DNA of 64,000 nt from Streptomyces vilmorinianum (GCF_005517195.1 NZ_CP040244.1:7086001-7150000); one strand, 5' to 3'; numbered from the stretch's first letter, positions 5,743 to 14,955 are shown. Notes: generated by a model not told the origin, from the sequence alone. Made by a program: numbers and translations.

Positions 5743-8364
5743 TCACGCCTCCGGGGCCGGGCCCGACGTGGCGCCTGCCCGGGACACCACGCGCGGCAGC
5801 AGGGCCTCGGCGGTGGTGTCCATGTGCAGCTGGATCAGGCGATGCGGGAAGAAGTATCCGCTGTCCGTGCGGAAGAGGAGGATGCGCTGCTCGGCGGTGT
5901 GCAGGAAGCGCCGGTAGCGGAACGGGGTGCGCCCCCGGTGGGCGAGGACCGCGCGGATCGTCCAGTGGCGTACGACCGCCAGGCCTCCGTAGCGGAAGGC
6001 CCGCACCACGGCGAACAGCATGCCCAGCAGGGCGGCGACGAAGGCGGCGGCGCGCAGGTCGCGGTCGGGTGAGGCCAGGCCGATGAGCGTGGTCAGGCAC
6101 ACGGCGGCCACGACCAGGCCCGCGAACCCGTGGACCAGGGAGAAGCGGACCGTCCGACGGATGCCCTCGTTGGGACGGGGGCGCCGGTCCTGGAGCGAGG
6201 GTTCGAACTGGTTGCCGACGATGTAGACCAGGCCCAGCATGAGCGCCGCGACCGGGGCGATCCACTCCGGGTCCGGGGAGAGCAGGTGGACGACGTAGCC
6301 CACCAGGCTTTCGACGGCGATCCACACGCAGACGGACAGCGCGAAACGCTGTACGTCGAACCGGCCCGGTGAGATCGCGCGCTCGCGCCGCCGCCAGGTC
6401 CACCGCATCTGCTCCACGGGTGAGAACACGTCGGTGAGGGTGCCCTCGATCTGTGTGGCCATGACCCACAGGTAGGCGAGTCCCACCACGATGGTTCCCG
6501 GGGTGACCAGGTCGACGCCCGTCAGCAGCAGAAGGAACAGGATGACCAACATCGTCGGGCCGTTGTCCCTCATGGGGACCAGCAGGGCACCGCGCTCCCT
6601 CCTGTCGGCCCTGCCCCCGCCCTCCGGGGTCCGCAGAAAATGCTCCTCCGACCTGTACGCCTGCGCCGCGGTGTTGCACACCATGGCCAGGGCCACCACC
6701 GCGGCGCTCGACACGCTGGTGTGCAGCACCCCGGCCCGGTCGGCCACCGCCACCCACAGCACGGGGACCCCGAGGCCGAAGGACGCCATGGCCACGGTCG
6801 GGACGACCCGCGGCAGCGTCCGCTCCCTGCGCGACAGCCAGCTCAGGTCCAACCGGTCCAGGTACAGGACGTGCTCCCCGCGTTCGGTGAGCGTCCGCGC
6901 CAGCCAGGTCAGCCAGGCGAGTGTCCGCTCAGGAGCCGTGTCCGGCAGCGGGCGCCCACGCCGCAGGCACTCCCGTATGTAGGAGTCGAAGATCCGGCTG
7001 CGGCGGTCGGCGAGGCTGCCCCGCAGGCGCAGGTCGTCCGCCGACCGGTTGCCGTAGGTGATGCGGATGACGTTGAGCATCATCGGCGACTGCAGCAGCG
7101 GCCACAGGTCCGGGTCCTCCTCCAGCGCCGCGTGCACGTCGGCGAGGGCCGCCTTGTCGGCGTTGAGGAAGGCCTGGACGTCCTGCCGGGTGGGCGGCTG
7201 GATCTCCACGTAACGCAGCGCGCACAGGCTGCGGGCGAGACGGCGCAGATCGCCCTCGTCCGTACGGCAGCCGACGGCCATGCCCGGGCAGAGCTCGCGC
7301 AGACGCAGCAACTCCCTGACGCAGGTGGGCCGATCCGCCTCCGGGACCTCGTCCAGGCCGTCCAGCACCGGGAGCAGCAGGTGCTCGTCCAGCCAACTGC
7401 GCACGAGCACCGCCGAGACCCCACGGAAGGCGTTGTTCATCTCCGCGGCCAGCCATTCCTCGATCGGCTCGCCGCGGTAGCCGTCGAGGCGCAGGTACAC
7501 CGGAATGTACGGGGGTTCGCTCTCGTCCTCGCCCGCGAGGGCCTCCTCGGCCAGCCGGTGGGCGAGCCGGGCGAGCTGTGTGGTCTTGCCCATGCCCGGC
7601 CTGCCGAGGACCACGAGTTCGTCCATGGCTCCGTAGAGCGCGCGGACGCTGCTCACCGAGGTCGGCACCGGCACGGGCTCGGCCCGCCGCTGTCTCCTGC
7701 CCCGACGCCTGCTCCCGGAGTCGTCCTCCCCCGGCTCGGCGAGGATCACGAACCGCGGCTCGAGGTAGTGGTGGGTCTCGGCGCGCCCGAAGTCGGCCGC
7801 CGCCCTGTTCATGACCTGTTTGACGAGCCTGCGCCGCATCCGCACGGCGGCCTTGTCCCTGCGGGCCCGGACCGGCCAGGCGAACACGGCGGCCACCCAC
7901 GCGAGGGTGGCCCGCACGAACCTGCGGAGGGGGTAGCGGCGGAGTTCCGTGCCGGGAGACGACAGGGGTTCTTCCGTCCCGCCGGTCTCAGGGGTCTCCT
8001 CCTCGACCCCGGGAAGCGGCAGGGGCGGCGGCTCCACGTCGGCGGCCGGCTCCTGCTGCGCCGCGGCCCTGTGCCAGCGCGGCTCCCACTCGCGGGGATC
8101 CCCGCGCAGCACCGTGACCATCGAGAGGAACGCGGTCAGCTCCGGACGCCTCTTGCCGGAGAACGACTCCGAGACGTAGGAGGTGCTGAGATGGGCCGCT
8201 CTGCCCAGGGCCGTGACCGTGGGGCGTTCGGCCGGGGCCAGCCCTTCGTAGAGCTCGTCGTACACGAGGCGCATGAGCGCCGCCCAGGACCGCTTCTCCG
8301 GTGCGGCCGCCGCCGGGTCGGGGCGCTGGGGGCCCTTCGGTCGGAAGCCTCCAGGTCCTGCCAT
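5743..8364 (-). CDS. HTH-NACHT-transmembrane STAND NTPase
   Basis: 873 residues; the ATG is preceded by GAGGAGAG. Order of parts: an XRE-like helix-turn-helix region (about 25-100, TVTALGRAAHLSTSYVSESF); a Pro/Glu-rich linker; one hydrophobic segment (about 150, FVRATLAWVAAVFAWPV); a NACHT ATPase domain with Walker A GRPGMGKTTQ (near 256) and Walker B LLPVLDGLDEVPE; then a C-terminal half with about seven hydrophobic segments. STAND ATPases are signal-driven switches. Bacterial NACHT proteins include anti-phage sensors, but related actinomycete proteins also sit in developmental loci, so defence is only a possibility here. No effector such as TIR, nuclease or peptidase domain is recognisable; the membrane part may be the output. 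The small membrane protein gene at 8652 is divergent. Confidence 0.85.
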   Translation of the reverse strand: MAGPGGFRPKGPQRPDPAAAAPEKRSWAALMRLVYDELYEGLAPAERPTVTALGRAAHLSTSYVSESFSGKRRPELTAFLSMVTVLRGDPREWEPRWHRAAAQQEPAADVEPPPLPLPGVEEETPETGGTEEPLSSPGTELRRYPLRRFVRATLAWVAAVFAWPVRARRDKAAVRMRRRLVKQVMNRAAADFGRAETHHYLEPRFVILAEPGEDDSGSRRRGRRQRRAEPVPVPTSVSSVRALYGAMDELVVLGRPGMGKTTQLARLAHRLAEEALAGEDESEPPYIPVYLRLDGYRGEPIEEWLAAEMNNAFRGVSAVLVRSWLDEHLLLPVLDGLDEVPEADRPTCVRELLRLRELCPGMAVGCRTDEGDLRRLARSLCALRYVEIQPPTRQDVQAFLNADKAALADVHAALEEDPDLWPLLQSPMMLNVIRITYGNRSADDLRLRGSLADRRSRIFDSYIRECLRRGRPLPDTAPERTLAWLTWLARTLTERGEHVLYLDRLDLSWLSRRERTLPRVVPTVAMASFGLGVPVLWVAVADRAGVLHTSVSSAAVVALAMVCNTAAQAYRSEEHFLRTPEGGGRADRRERGALLVPMRDNGPTMLVILFLLLLTGVDLVTPGTIVVGLAYLWVMATQIEGTLTDVFSPVEQMRWTWRRRERAISPGRFDVQRFALSVCVWIAVESLVGYVVHLLSPDPEWIAPVAALMLGLVYIVGNQFEPSLQDRRPRPNEGIRRTVRFSLVHGFAGLVVAAVCLTTLIGLASPDRDLRAAAFVAALLGMLFAVVRAFRYGGLAVVRHWTIRAVLAHRGRTPFRYRRFLHTAEQRILLFRTDSGYFFPHRLIQLHMDTTAEALLPRVVSRAGATSGPAPEA

Positions 8365-8651
8365 TCGCTCTCCTCGTTCGTGGCCCGTTCATTGGCTTTC
8401 ACTCATTCACCGCTGCCGGAAGTCCCTGGTCGGCGCCGTGCGGCGGGCGTAGAAACGTGGTCGGCGGGAGTTGCCGCCGGCCGAGTCGCCGGGGCCCGCC
8501 GTCTCTGCCCGAAGCACCATCTTGGCCAGCCGAGCGGCGCTTGTACGGCCAACGGCGGGGTTCGGGGCATTCGTTGGTGGATCCGCCGGAGCCGCCCGCG
8601 CCCCGCCCGCCGTCCGAGGCACGCGCCACGTCACCTTCGAGGAGTTCACCC

Positions 8652-8996
8652 ATGACGGTTTCCCGCCTTCTCGCCTCCCTCGGCGGCCTGCTGACGGCCG
8701 GGCTCGGCGTCATGGCCGAGGCGCCCTGGTGGGTGATCGGCGCCCTGGCCTTCGGCGGCCTGCTGGTCCTGCGGGCCGAGGCGCTCGTCAACGCCCGCAA
8801 CGAAGCGCGCCGCGGGCTGCACGAGAACCGGCTCCTGGGCGAGGTGTCCAGGAAACAGGCCCTGGACTACCTGAGGGAGATCAGGCAGGCCGGGACGACC
8901 GGCCCGTCGGACGCTCGGCAGCCCGCGCCGGCCCCGCCCGCGCAGCCGACCGGGGGTACGGGCGAGGGCGCGAACGGAGCAGGGGTGACGGCGTGA
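8652..8996 (+). CDS. Small membrane protein, divergent from the NACHT gene
   Basis: 114 residues; the ATG follows CGAGGAG by 7 bases. The N-terminal half has two hydrophobic stretches (LLASLGGLLTAGLGVMA and WWVIGALAFGGLLVL). A charged helical region follows (NARNEARRGLHENRLLGEVSRKQALDYL), then a Pro/Ala/Gly-rich tail. No family recognised. The 287 bp between it and the NACHT gene hold both promoters and no other gene I can support. A link with the NACHT protein is suggested only by head-to-head position and shared membrane location. Confidence 0.65.
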   Translation: MTVSRLLASLGGLLTAGLGVMAEAPWWVIGALAFGGLLVLRAEALVNARNEARRGLHENRLLGEVSRKQALDYLREIRQAGTTGPSDARQPAPAPPAQPTGGTGEGANGAGVTA

Positions 8997-9096
8997 GCCG
9001 CGCGGCTGGAGAGCGCGCCGCGGGCGGTCGTCGAGCCGGAGCGCTCGGAGGAGGTACTGGCCGGGCTCGCCCGGCGGTTGCCGGCCGGCTCGGCGG

Positions 9097-9186
9097 TTAC
9101 TGGCCGAGCACCGACGACAGCGCGACGATCGCGAACATCAGCACGAGCACACCGGCCATGATCCGGTTACGGGTTTTCGGGTCCAC
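9097..9186 (-). CDS. 29-residue predicted membrane peptide
   Basis: Open frame from GTG 9186 (GAAGGT just upstream) reading VDPKTRNRIMAGVLVLMFAI then VALSSVLGQ. A basic N-terminus followed by one hydrophobic helix is typical of small single-span membrane proteins. It lies 22 bp downstream of thpR in the same direction, so it is probably co-transcribed. Too short for a family assignment. The dense hydrophobic residues and stop placement suggest that it is real. Confidence 0.5.
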   Translation of the reverse strand: MDPKTRNRIMAGVLVLMFAIVALSSVLGQ

Positions 9187-9208
9187 ACCTTCGAGGTTAA
9201 CCCGGAGG

Positions 9209-9790
9209 TCACCCGGTCCCCTCGGGAGCCCCGCCCAGGGGCCAGGCGCCGACCGTCTCGTAGCGCGGCTGCTCCCCCGGCGCGCCGCCCCCCGGGAGGT
9301 TGCTGCGGACGAGCGCCAGCTCGGGGACCTGCCAGCGGGTGCCCTCGAAGGGGGCGAGCGCGTCGACGAAGGGGCGCAGGTCGACGCCGTCGCGCGAGCG
9401 GGCGACCGTGAGGTGGGCGTGGTAGGCGCGGTGCTCGTCCATCGGGACGCCCGCGCGGCGGGCCGCGGCGTCGGCGCGCTCGGCGAGCAGGCGCATCTCG
9501 TCGAGGTCCCCGGCGGCCCCCGTCCACAGCACCGCCCGCCCGAAGTGGCCGCCGCCGTGGAGGCGGAGGCCGAACGGCCGCGTGCGGTGGGCGGCGCGGG
9601 CGAGCCGCGCGTGGAGGTCGGGGAGCAGGTCCTCGTCGACCTCGCCCATGAAGGCGAGCGTGAAGTGCCATCCGGGCCGGGAGGTCCAGCGCAAGCGCTT
9701 GGCGCCGGGGAGATGGGCCAGGCGGTCCACGGCATGAGCGAGTTCGGTGAGCTGCTTCTGGGGTGGCAGCACGGCAGCGAAAAGCCTCAT
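9209..9790 (-). CDS. thpR: RNA 2',3'-cyclic phosphodiesterase
   Basis: 193 residues. A 2H-phosphoesterase formerly called 2'-5' RNA ligase; it opens 2',3'-cyclic phosphates in RNA. Both HxT motifs are present: HFTLAF (about residue 42) and HAHLTVAR (about 125), which together form the active site. The N-terminus MRLFAAVLPP is the usual family start. Length is normal. A 13-bp hairpin separates it from the large secreted gene upstream, so it probably has its own promoter. Confidence 0.93.
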   Translation of the reverse strand: MRLFAAVLPPQKQLTELAHAVDRLAHLPGAKRLRWTSRPGWHFTLAFMGEVDEDLLPDLHARLARAAHRTRPFGLRLHGGGHFGRAVLWTGAAGDLDEMRLLAERADAAARRAGVPMDEHRAYHAHLTVARSRDGVDLRPFVDALAPFEGTRWQVPELALVRSNLPGGGAPGEQPRYETVGAWPLGGAPEGTG

Positions 9791-9805
9791 GAGGGAAGTC
9801 TGGCA

Positions 9806-9837
9806 GGGTTCCGGCGGCCCGTGAGCCGCCGGAACCC
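9806..9837 (-). terminator. Strong hairpin after the FG-GAP gene
   Basis: Perfect 13-bp arms, 9806-9818 (GGGTTCCGGCGGC) and 9825-9837, 6-nt loop. It starts 22 bp beyond the stop of the minus-strand FG-GAP gene and lies just before thpR. Confidence 0.75.
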
Positions 9838-9859
9838 CTTGGCCGGGACCGGGCCTCGG

Positions 9860-12142
9860 TCAGAAGACCTGGTTGTACGGCGCCTGCGCGACCGAGGTGG
9901 AGCTGCGGGGCTTGAAGGGGGCCCGCCAGTCGCCCGTACCCGCGTAGAAGTACGAGGTGTTCTCCGGACCGCGCACGTACAGGTCGGGGCGGCCGTCCTT
10001 GTCGCCGTCGCCGATGCCGACGAGGTCGGTGTACGCGTTCCAGCCGGCGCCGACCCTGACGCGGGGTGCGTAGGTGCCGTCGCCCTTGCCGAGGTACAGC
10101 CACAGCACTCCGGCGGTGTCGCGGGCGACGAGGTCACCCGCGGGGGCTCCGGCGACGTTGCCCACGGCCGTCAGCCGGTTGTAGATGCCCCAGCCGAAAC
10201 CGATCTTCTTCCGGGGCGCGTACGGGGCCGTGGTGGAGCCCGTCGCCTGGTAGAGCCACAGGTCGCCGGCCCTGTCGGTGGCGACGAGGTCGGCCCGGCC
10301 GTCGCCGGTCAGATCGCTGCCGCCCGCGAGCTTGTCGTAGATCTGCCAGCCGCCGCCGATCCGCACCCGCGACTCGAAGCCGACCCGTGAGTCGCTCCCG
10401 GTGCCCTGGTGGAGCCAGAGCACGCCGCTCTTGTCACGGGCGATCGTGTCGGCCGCGGACGACCCGGCGATGTCCCCGGCGTTCCCGAGGCGGTCGTAGA
10501 TGTGCCATCCGCTGCCGAACGCGCCGGCGTAGCTCCCGTTGTCGGCGGCGACGAGCCGTCGCGTGGCGTCGTCGAAGCGCGTGTCGATCCGCCAGAGGTC
10601 ACCGGCGGTGTCCCGCGCGAAGAGGTCGGGCGAGCCGTTGTCGTTGTAGTCGTGCGCCCGGGGAGTACGGACCACCGTGAAGGCGCCGGTGGCGGTGACG
10701 TCGGGCGTCCCGTTCCACGGCATCGCCGTGACCTTCCAGGTGTAGGCGCCGTTGAAGGCGGCCTGCGCCTGCGAGCCGTACCCGTTGAACTCGCCCGCCC
10801 AGTCGAGGCCGAGTCGGCCGTCCGGGTGGACGCCGGTGCCGGCGGACTCGGGGGTGGGCCGGACGAGCTTGCGGAAGGTCCGTCCTGTCTCCTTGTGCGT
10901 GAGTTCGACGGAGAGGTCCGCCCTGGTCGTGGAGAACGTCCACGTCAGGCTGGACCGGGCGACACCGTCGAGGTCGAGCACGGCCGGGATCCCGCTGCCG
11001 CTGTAGGTGACGGGGGCGACGTCGCCGATGGGCTCGCCGGTGGACGCGACCAGTTCGGCGGCCGGCTTCCCGTCCGCGCCGATCGTGATCCGGTAGAGGC
11101 CCTCGCCCTGGGTGGACGTGCCGCCGAGGACGAGCAGGTTCCCGTCGGGGCCCGGCACGACGTCCTCGACGATGTCGAGAAGCTCGGCGGTCGTCCCGTC
11201 CGTCAGCGAGCGGGCCGTGAGCGTGTGACCGGGGGTGGTGTCGGCTCCGAACGCGAACCAGTCGCCGAGCAGGCCGCCGGTGATGTTCGCCTGGTCGTCG
11301 GGGCCGAGCGGGGTCCGCTGGACGTCGCCCGAGCCCCGGGCCGCCGTGGCGAGCACGGTCTTGCCGTCGGTCCGCTCCGTCCACGCGACGCGGCCGGGCG
11401 AGAGGACCGAGACGCGTCGCGGATAGAGGCTCGGGGTCATCAGGTAGGTCTCGACGACGCGGCTGGTGGCGAGGTCGACGACGGCCTGTTCGTCCCGCTC
11501 GCCGAGGGTCTGGTAGGTGACGAGCGCGGCGCCGGGCAGGCTGTCGTAGAGATGGAAGCCTTCGGTGGAGGGCATTCCGGTCACCGTGCGGACGGACACG
11601 GAGCCCCCGGCCTTGCTGACGAGCTTCAGCGTCGAGCCGGACTCGACGAGAAGGGTCGCTCCCACGGCACCGATGACGTAGCCGGAGGCCGCGGGCTGCA
11701 GCAGGTCGATGGTGACGGGCGCGGCGCCGGTGGCCATGTCGTACAGCGTCACGGACTCGGTGTAGTGGCGCTGGGACGCGTTCTTCGCGACCACCACGAT
11801 GTCCGAGCGGGAGCCGTGGACGGCACCGGACTCCGGGACCTCGACGACCTTCGAGACCCCGTCCGCGTACCGGGTCCAGCGTGACGTGCCGTCACGGTCC
11901 GTGGAGAGGAAGCCGGTGGTTCCCGCGCTGACGAGGTCGCCTCCTACGGCCAGGAACGGCACCGGGATCGGGTCGCCGGCCGTCTGCGTCCGGGCGGCGG
12001 AGGTGAGGGCGGCGGAGGTGAGCGGGGCAGAGGCCGCGGGTGCGGCGGACGCGGCCGGGGCGGTGAGCGGGGTGGCCGCCACGGCGGCGAGCACGATCCC
12101 GACCGAAACCGCGAGCCGTCCTCGGGACAAAGCAGTACGCAA
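9860..12142 (-). CDS. Secreted FG-GAP/VCBS repeat protein
   Basis: 760 residues from a TTG start chosen because GGGAGGA precedes it by 7 bases; the open frame continues to 12166. A signal peptide (LAVSVGIVLAAVAATPLTAPAASA) leads into an Ala/Ser/Thr-rich stretch. Residues ~60-450 form a propeller-like region with WD-type strands, followed by an Ig-like segment (WTFSTTRADLSVELTHKETG). The last ~250 residues carry four or five FG-GAP/VCBS units with calcium-loop signatures (DYNDNGSPDLFARD, DLTGDGRADLVATD, DGDKDGRPDLYVRG), alternating with GDLWLY strands. These integrin-like repeats are common in exported streptomycete proteins of unknown function. Probably a cell-surface or secreted binding protein. 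Confidence 0.88.
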   Translation of the reverse strand: MRTALSRGRLAVSVGIVLAAVAATPLTAPAASAAPAASAPLTSAALTSAARTQTAGDPIPVPFLAVGGDLVSAGTTGFLSTDRDGTSRWTRYADGVSKVVEVPESGAVHGSRSDIVVVAKNASQRHYTESVTLYDMATGAAPVTIDLLQPAASGYVIGAVGATLLVESGSTLKLVSKAGGSVSVRTVTGMPSTEGFHLYDSLPGAALVTYQTLGERDEQAVVDLATSRVVETYLMTPSLYPRRVSVLSPGRVAWTERTDGKTVLATAARGSGDVQRTPLGPDDQANITGGLLGDWFAFGADTTPGHTLTARSLTDGTTAELLDIVEDVVPGPDGNLLVLGGTSTQGEGLYRITIGADGKPAAELVASTGEPIGDVAPVTYSGSGIPAVLDLDGVARSSLTWTFSTTRADLSVELTHKETGRTFRKLVRPTPESAGTGVHPDGRLGLDWAGEFNGYGSQAQAAFNGAYTWKVTAMPWNGTPDVTATGAFTVVRTPRAHDYNDNGSPDLFARDTAGDLWRIDTRFDDATRRLVAADNGSYAGAFGSGWHIYDRLGNAGDIAGSSAADTIARDKSGVLWLHQGTGSDSRVGFESRVRIGGGWQIYDKLAGGSDLTGDGRADLVATDRAGDLWLYQATGSTTAPYAPRKKIGFGWGIYNRLTAVGNVAGAPAGDLVARDTAGVLWLYLGKGDGTYAPRVRVGAGWNAYTDLVGIGDGDKDGRPDLYVRGPENTSYFYAGTGDWRAPFKPRSSTSVAQAPYNQVF

Positions 12143-12225
12143 GGCGTGTTCCTCCCCTAACAACACGGATATGCCATGAGGGACTCACCACCGCATCGAA
12201 GAGTTGTACGACTAACCTCGGGCGG

Positions 12226-12732
12226 ATGAAGATCGCCATCAGGAAGGGCGGGGCGGAGGACGTCCCCGCGATACTCGCGCTGCTGGACAGCGCCGTGGTG
12301 TGGCTCAACAGCCAGGGCATCACGGATCAGTGGGGCACCGATCCGTGGTCCGCGCGGCCCGCGGCGGTGAAGAGGGTCGAGGAGACCGTCGCCGAGGGGA
12401 CGCCGTGGATCGCCGAGATCGACGGGGTGCCGGCCGGGACGCTGACGCTGACACCGCATCCCGGGCCGGGCGTGCCGCGGGTGGACGAGCCGGAGCTGTA
12501 CGTCCGCATCCTGGCGACGGACGCCCGGTTCCACGGGCGGGGCGTGGGCGCGGCGCTCCTGGCCCACGCGGCGGAGGAGACCCGCCGGCAGGGCGTGTCG
12601 CTGCTGCGGGTGGACTGTTTCGCGGGGAGCGAGGGGCGGCTCGTGGCGTACTACGAGCGCCAGGGCTTCACGCGGACGGTGCCCTTCCAGGTCGGCGACT
12701 GGCCGGGCCAGGTGCTGGAGCGGCGGGTCTGA
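12226..12732 (+). CDS. GNAT family N-acetyltransferase
   Basis: 168 residues, divergent from the FG-GAP gene with 83 bp between starts. The acetyl-CoA motif A is clear (RFHGRGVGAALLAHA, near residue 107), preceded by the beta-4 strand ELYVRILATD and followed by LLRVDCFAGSEGRLVAYYERQGF, the usual motif B. The substrate is an unknown amine. Single gene. Confidence 0.88.
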   Translation: MKIAIRKGGAEDVPAILALLDSAVVWLNSQGITDQWGTDPWSARPAAVKRVEETVAEGTPWIAEIDGVPAGTLTLTPHPGPGVPRVDEPELYVRILATDARFHGRGVGAALLAHAAEETRRQGVSLLRVDCFAGSEGRLVAYYERQGFTRTVPFQVGDWPGQVLERRV

Positions 12733-12741
12733 CGGGTGAGG

Positions 12742-12800
12742 GGGCGGGGCCCGGGCCGGAACAACGCGGGGCCCGGGCGGGGCCCGGGCGGGGCCCGCCC
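12742..12800. repeat. GC-only repeats between convergent genes
   Basis: Three or more copies of a GGGGCCCGGGC-type unit fill the gap between the convergent GNAT and MFS genes. The copies are self-complementary and could fold into a stable hairpin, so this may be a bidirectional terminator. Confidence 0.45.
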
Positions 12801-12810
12801 ACGTCACCGG

Positions 12811-14148
12811 CTACGCCGCCGTCGCCAGGCGTTCGCGGGCGACGAAGCGGACCTGGGGGTGGCCGTGGTGCCAGCCCACCGCCATCCTCAGGCCGCCGAC
12901 CTTCGCCAGGATCAGGGCGACGACGCCCGCCGCCGCCAGCGAGACCAGGCCGCCCGTGGCGAAGCCGACGCGGGGCCCGTAGGTGTCGGTGATCCAGCCG
13001 AGGAGCGGCGCGCCGATCGGGGTGCCGCCCGCGAAGACCATCATGTAGAGGCTCATCACCCGGCCCCGCATGGCCGGGTCGGTCGCGAGCTGGACGGCCG
13101 AGTTGGCGGTGATGTTGACCGTGAGGCCGAACATGCCGATCGGGACGAGCAGCAGCGCGAAGAGCCAGAACGACGGGGACACGGCCGCCGCGATCTCCAG
13201 CAGGCCGAAGACCGCCGCGGCGCCTACCAGCATCCGCAGCCGCGTGCTGCCGCGCCGGGCGGCGAAGAGCGCCCCCGCGAGCGAGCCGGCCGCCATCAGG
13301 GTGTTGAGGAAGCCGTACGTGCCCGCGCCCACGTGGAAGATGTCGTCGGCGAAGGCCGTGAGCCAGATCGGGAAGTTGAACCCGAAGGTGCCGACGAAGC
13401 CCACGAGGACGATCGGCCAGATCAGGTCCGGCCGGCCGGCCACGTACCGCAGTCCCTCGCGCAGCTGGCCCTTGCCCCGCGGGGCGCGCTCCACCTTGTG
13501 GAACTCGGCGGGGCGCATCAGCAGCAGGCCGGCGAGCGGGGCGAGGAAGAACAGGCCGTTGAGCAGGAACGACCAGCCGCTGCCGATGGTGGCGATCAGC
13601 AGGCCGGCGACGGCCGGGCCGACGAGCCGGGCGGACTGGAAGTTCGCGGAGTTCAGCGAGACGGCGTTGCGCAGCTGGTCGGGGCCGACCATCTCGGAGA
13701 CGAAGGACTGCCGGGTCGGGTTGTCGACGACGGTGACCATGCCGAGCAGGAACGCGACCAGGTAGACGTGCCAGACCTGGATGTGGCCGGAGAGGGTCAG
13801 GGCGGCGAGCGCGAGTCCGCAGAGGCCGAGGGCGGCCTGGCTGACCAGGAGGATGCGCCGTTTCGGGTAGCGGTCGGCGATGACACCGCCGTACAGGCCG
13901 AAGAGCAGCATCGGCAGGAACTGCAGTGCCGTGGTGATGCCGACGGCGGCGGCGGAGCCGGTGAGGCTGAGCACCAGCCAGTCCTGGGTGATCCGGGCCA
14001 TCCAGGTGCCGGTGTTGGAGACGATCGCTCCGGTGAAGAACAGCCGGTAGTTGCGTATGCGGAGTGAGGAGAAGGTTTCCCCCCGCCCGCGGGTGTCGGT
14101 GTCGGGTTTGTGGACGGGTGCGGAGTCTGCTCCGGGTCCCGTACTCAA
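12811..14148 (-). CDS. MFS efflux transporter (EntS-like)
   Basis: 445 residues; TTG start with GAGGAGG eight bases upstream. Twelve hydrophobic segments are visible, with the MFS signature between TM2 and TM3 (GLYGGVIADRYPKRRIL) and a family-typical first helix (NYRLFFTGAIVSNTGTWMARI). It belongs to the MFS_3/EntS-like exporters, proton-driven drug or siderophore efflux pumps. It follows the MarR regulator by 27 bp on the same strand, a common arrangement for an inducible efflux unit. Confidence 0.9.
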   Translation of the reverse strand: MSTGPGADSAPVHKPDTDTRGRGETFSSLRIRNYRLFFTGAIVSNTGTWMARITQDWLVLSLTGSAAAVGITTALQFLPMLLFGLYGGVIADRYPKRRILLVSQAALGLCGLALAALTLSGHIQVWHVYLVAFLLGMVTVVDNPTRQSFVSEMVGPDQLRNAVSLNSANFQSARLVGPAVAGLLIATIGSGWSFLLNGLFFLAPLAGLLLMRPAEFHKVERAPRGKGQLREGLRYVAGRPDLIWPIVLVGFVGTFGFNFPIWLTAFADDIFHVGAGTYGFLNTLMAAGSLAGALFAARRGSTRLRMLVGAAAVFGLLEIAAAVSPSFWLFALLLVPIGMFGLTVNITANSAVQLATDPAMRGRVMSLYMMVFAGGTPIGAPLLGWITDTYGPRVGFATGGLVSLAAAGVVALILAKVGGLRMAVGWHHGHPQVRFVARERLATAA

Positions 14149-14175
14149 AGTGCGTCGCCTCCTCGGCTCGTTCGA

Positions 14176-14619
14176 CTAGAGGTGTGCGAGCTTCTCCAGG
14201 ACGGGGGCGGCCGCGCGCAGCTTGGCCCATTCGTCCTCGTCCAGGCCTTCGGCGAGGGAGGCCAGCCAGGCGTTCCGCTTGCGGCGGGACTCTTCGAGCA
14301 TGGCCTCGGCCTGCTCGGTCCGGCTGACGACCTTCTGCCGTCGGTCGTCGGGGTGCGGCTCGAGCCGGACCAGTCCCTTGGCTTCGAGCAGGGCGACGAT
14401 GCGGGTCATCGACGGCGGCTGTACGTGCTCCTTGCGGGCCAGCTCGCCGGGGGTGGCGGTGCCGCAGCGGGCCAGGGTGCCGAGCACCGACATCTCGGTC
14501 GGGCTCAGCGACTCGTCGACGCGCTGGTGCTTGAGGCGTCGGCTCAGTCGCATGACGGAGGAGCGGAGCGCGTTCACGGCGGCGGCGTCGTCGGCGGTGC
14601 CGTGGGACAGGTCAGGCAT
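14176..14619 (-). CDS. MarR family regulator of the efflux gene
   Basis: 147 residues. The winged helix-turn-helix shows SPTEMSVLGTLARCG, then TPGELARKEHVQPPSMTRIV (recognition helix) and the wing RLEPHPDDRRQKVV. The DDRR in the wing is typical of MarR proteins. Probably represses its own operon and responds to a small phenolic or drug ligand exported by the downstream MFS protein. Overlapping palindromes lie 5-22 bp upstream of the ATG. Confidence 0.92.
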   Translation of the reverse strand: MPDLSHGTADDAAAVNALRSSVMRLSRRLKHQRVDESLSPTEMSVLGTLARCGTATPGELARKEHVQPPSMTRIVALLEAKGLVRLEPHPDDRRQKVVSRTEQAEAMLEESRRKRNAWLASLAEGLDEDEWAKLRAAAPVLEKLAHL

Positions 14620-14623
14620 GTTT

Positions 14624-14641
14624 GTTAGCGTAACTCATTAC
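14624..14641. promoter_or_regulatory. Candidate MarR operator
   Basis: Two overlapping inverted repeats: GTTA-GCG-TAAC (14624-14634) and GTAA-CTCA-TTAC (14630-14641). They lie immediately upstream of the marR-like ATG in an unusually AT-rich stretch. Size and position fit autorepression. Confidence 0.5.
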
Positions 14642-14751
14642 CCAGTCTAAATACCATTCGGAATGCGCATGACCGAATGTGTCACCCAAACGAGTGAGAT
14701 GATTCCGGAAAGTGACGCACGCGGGCCGTCTGTGCCACGACCCTGACGGAC

Positions 14752-14955
14752 ATGGACATGGGATCGACAGTGCTCAGCCTGCGCATCGACGGTGAGCTGC
14801 TCGACCGGCTCCGAGGGCACGCCGCCAAACGCGGAATGAGCGTCCAGGACTATGTGGTCCGGACGCTCGTCCGCGATGACTTCGACGAACGGTTCAAGTC
14901 CGCCGTCGACGAGACGGAGAAGTTCTACGGGGCCAAGCCCACGAGCGCTACGTGA
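14752..14955 (+). CDS. Ribbon-helix-helix protein
   Basis: 67 residues. The sequence VLSLRIDGELLDRLRGHAAK followed by GMSVQDYVVRTL is a typical Arc/CopG ribbon-helix-helix: a short DNA-binding strand and two helices. Such proteins are often antitoxins, but no toxin gene is adjacent (the next gene is a convergent permease), so it may act as a stand-alone repressor. Its last 8 bases overlap the end of the permease gene on the other strand. Confidence 0.75.
   Translation: MDMGSTVLSLRIDGELLDRLRGHAAKRGMSVQDYVVRTLVRDDFDERFKSAVDETEKFYGAKPTSAT

Noticed and set aside
9001..9096. Extra small gene between the membrane protein and the 29-residue peptide
   Set aside because: No frame with a start, ribosome binding site and protein-like composition.
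14752..14955. Toxin-antitoxin system
   Set aside because: The ribbon-helix-helix protein looks antitoxin-like but no toxin gene is adjacent; its neighbours are a MarR regulator and a purine permease.
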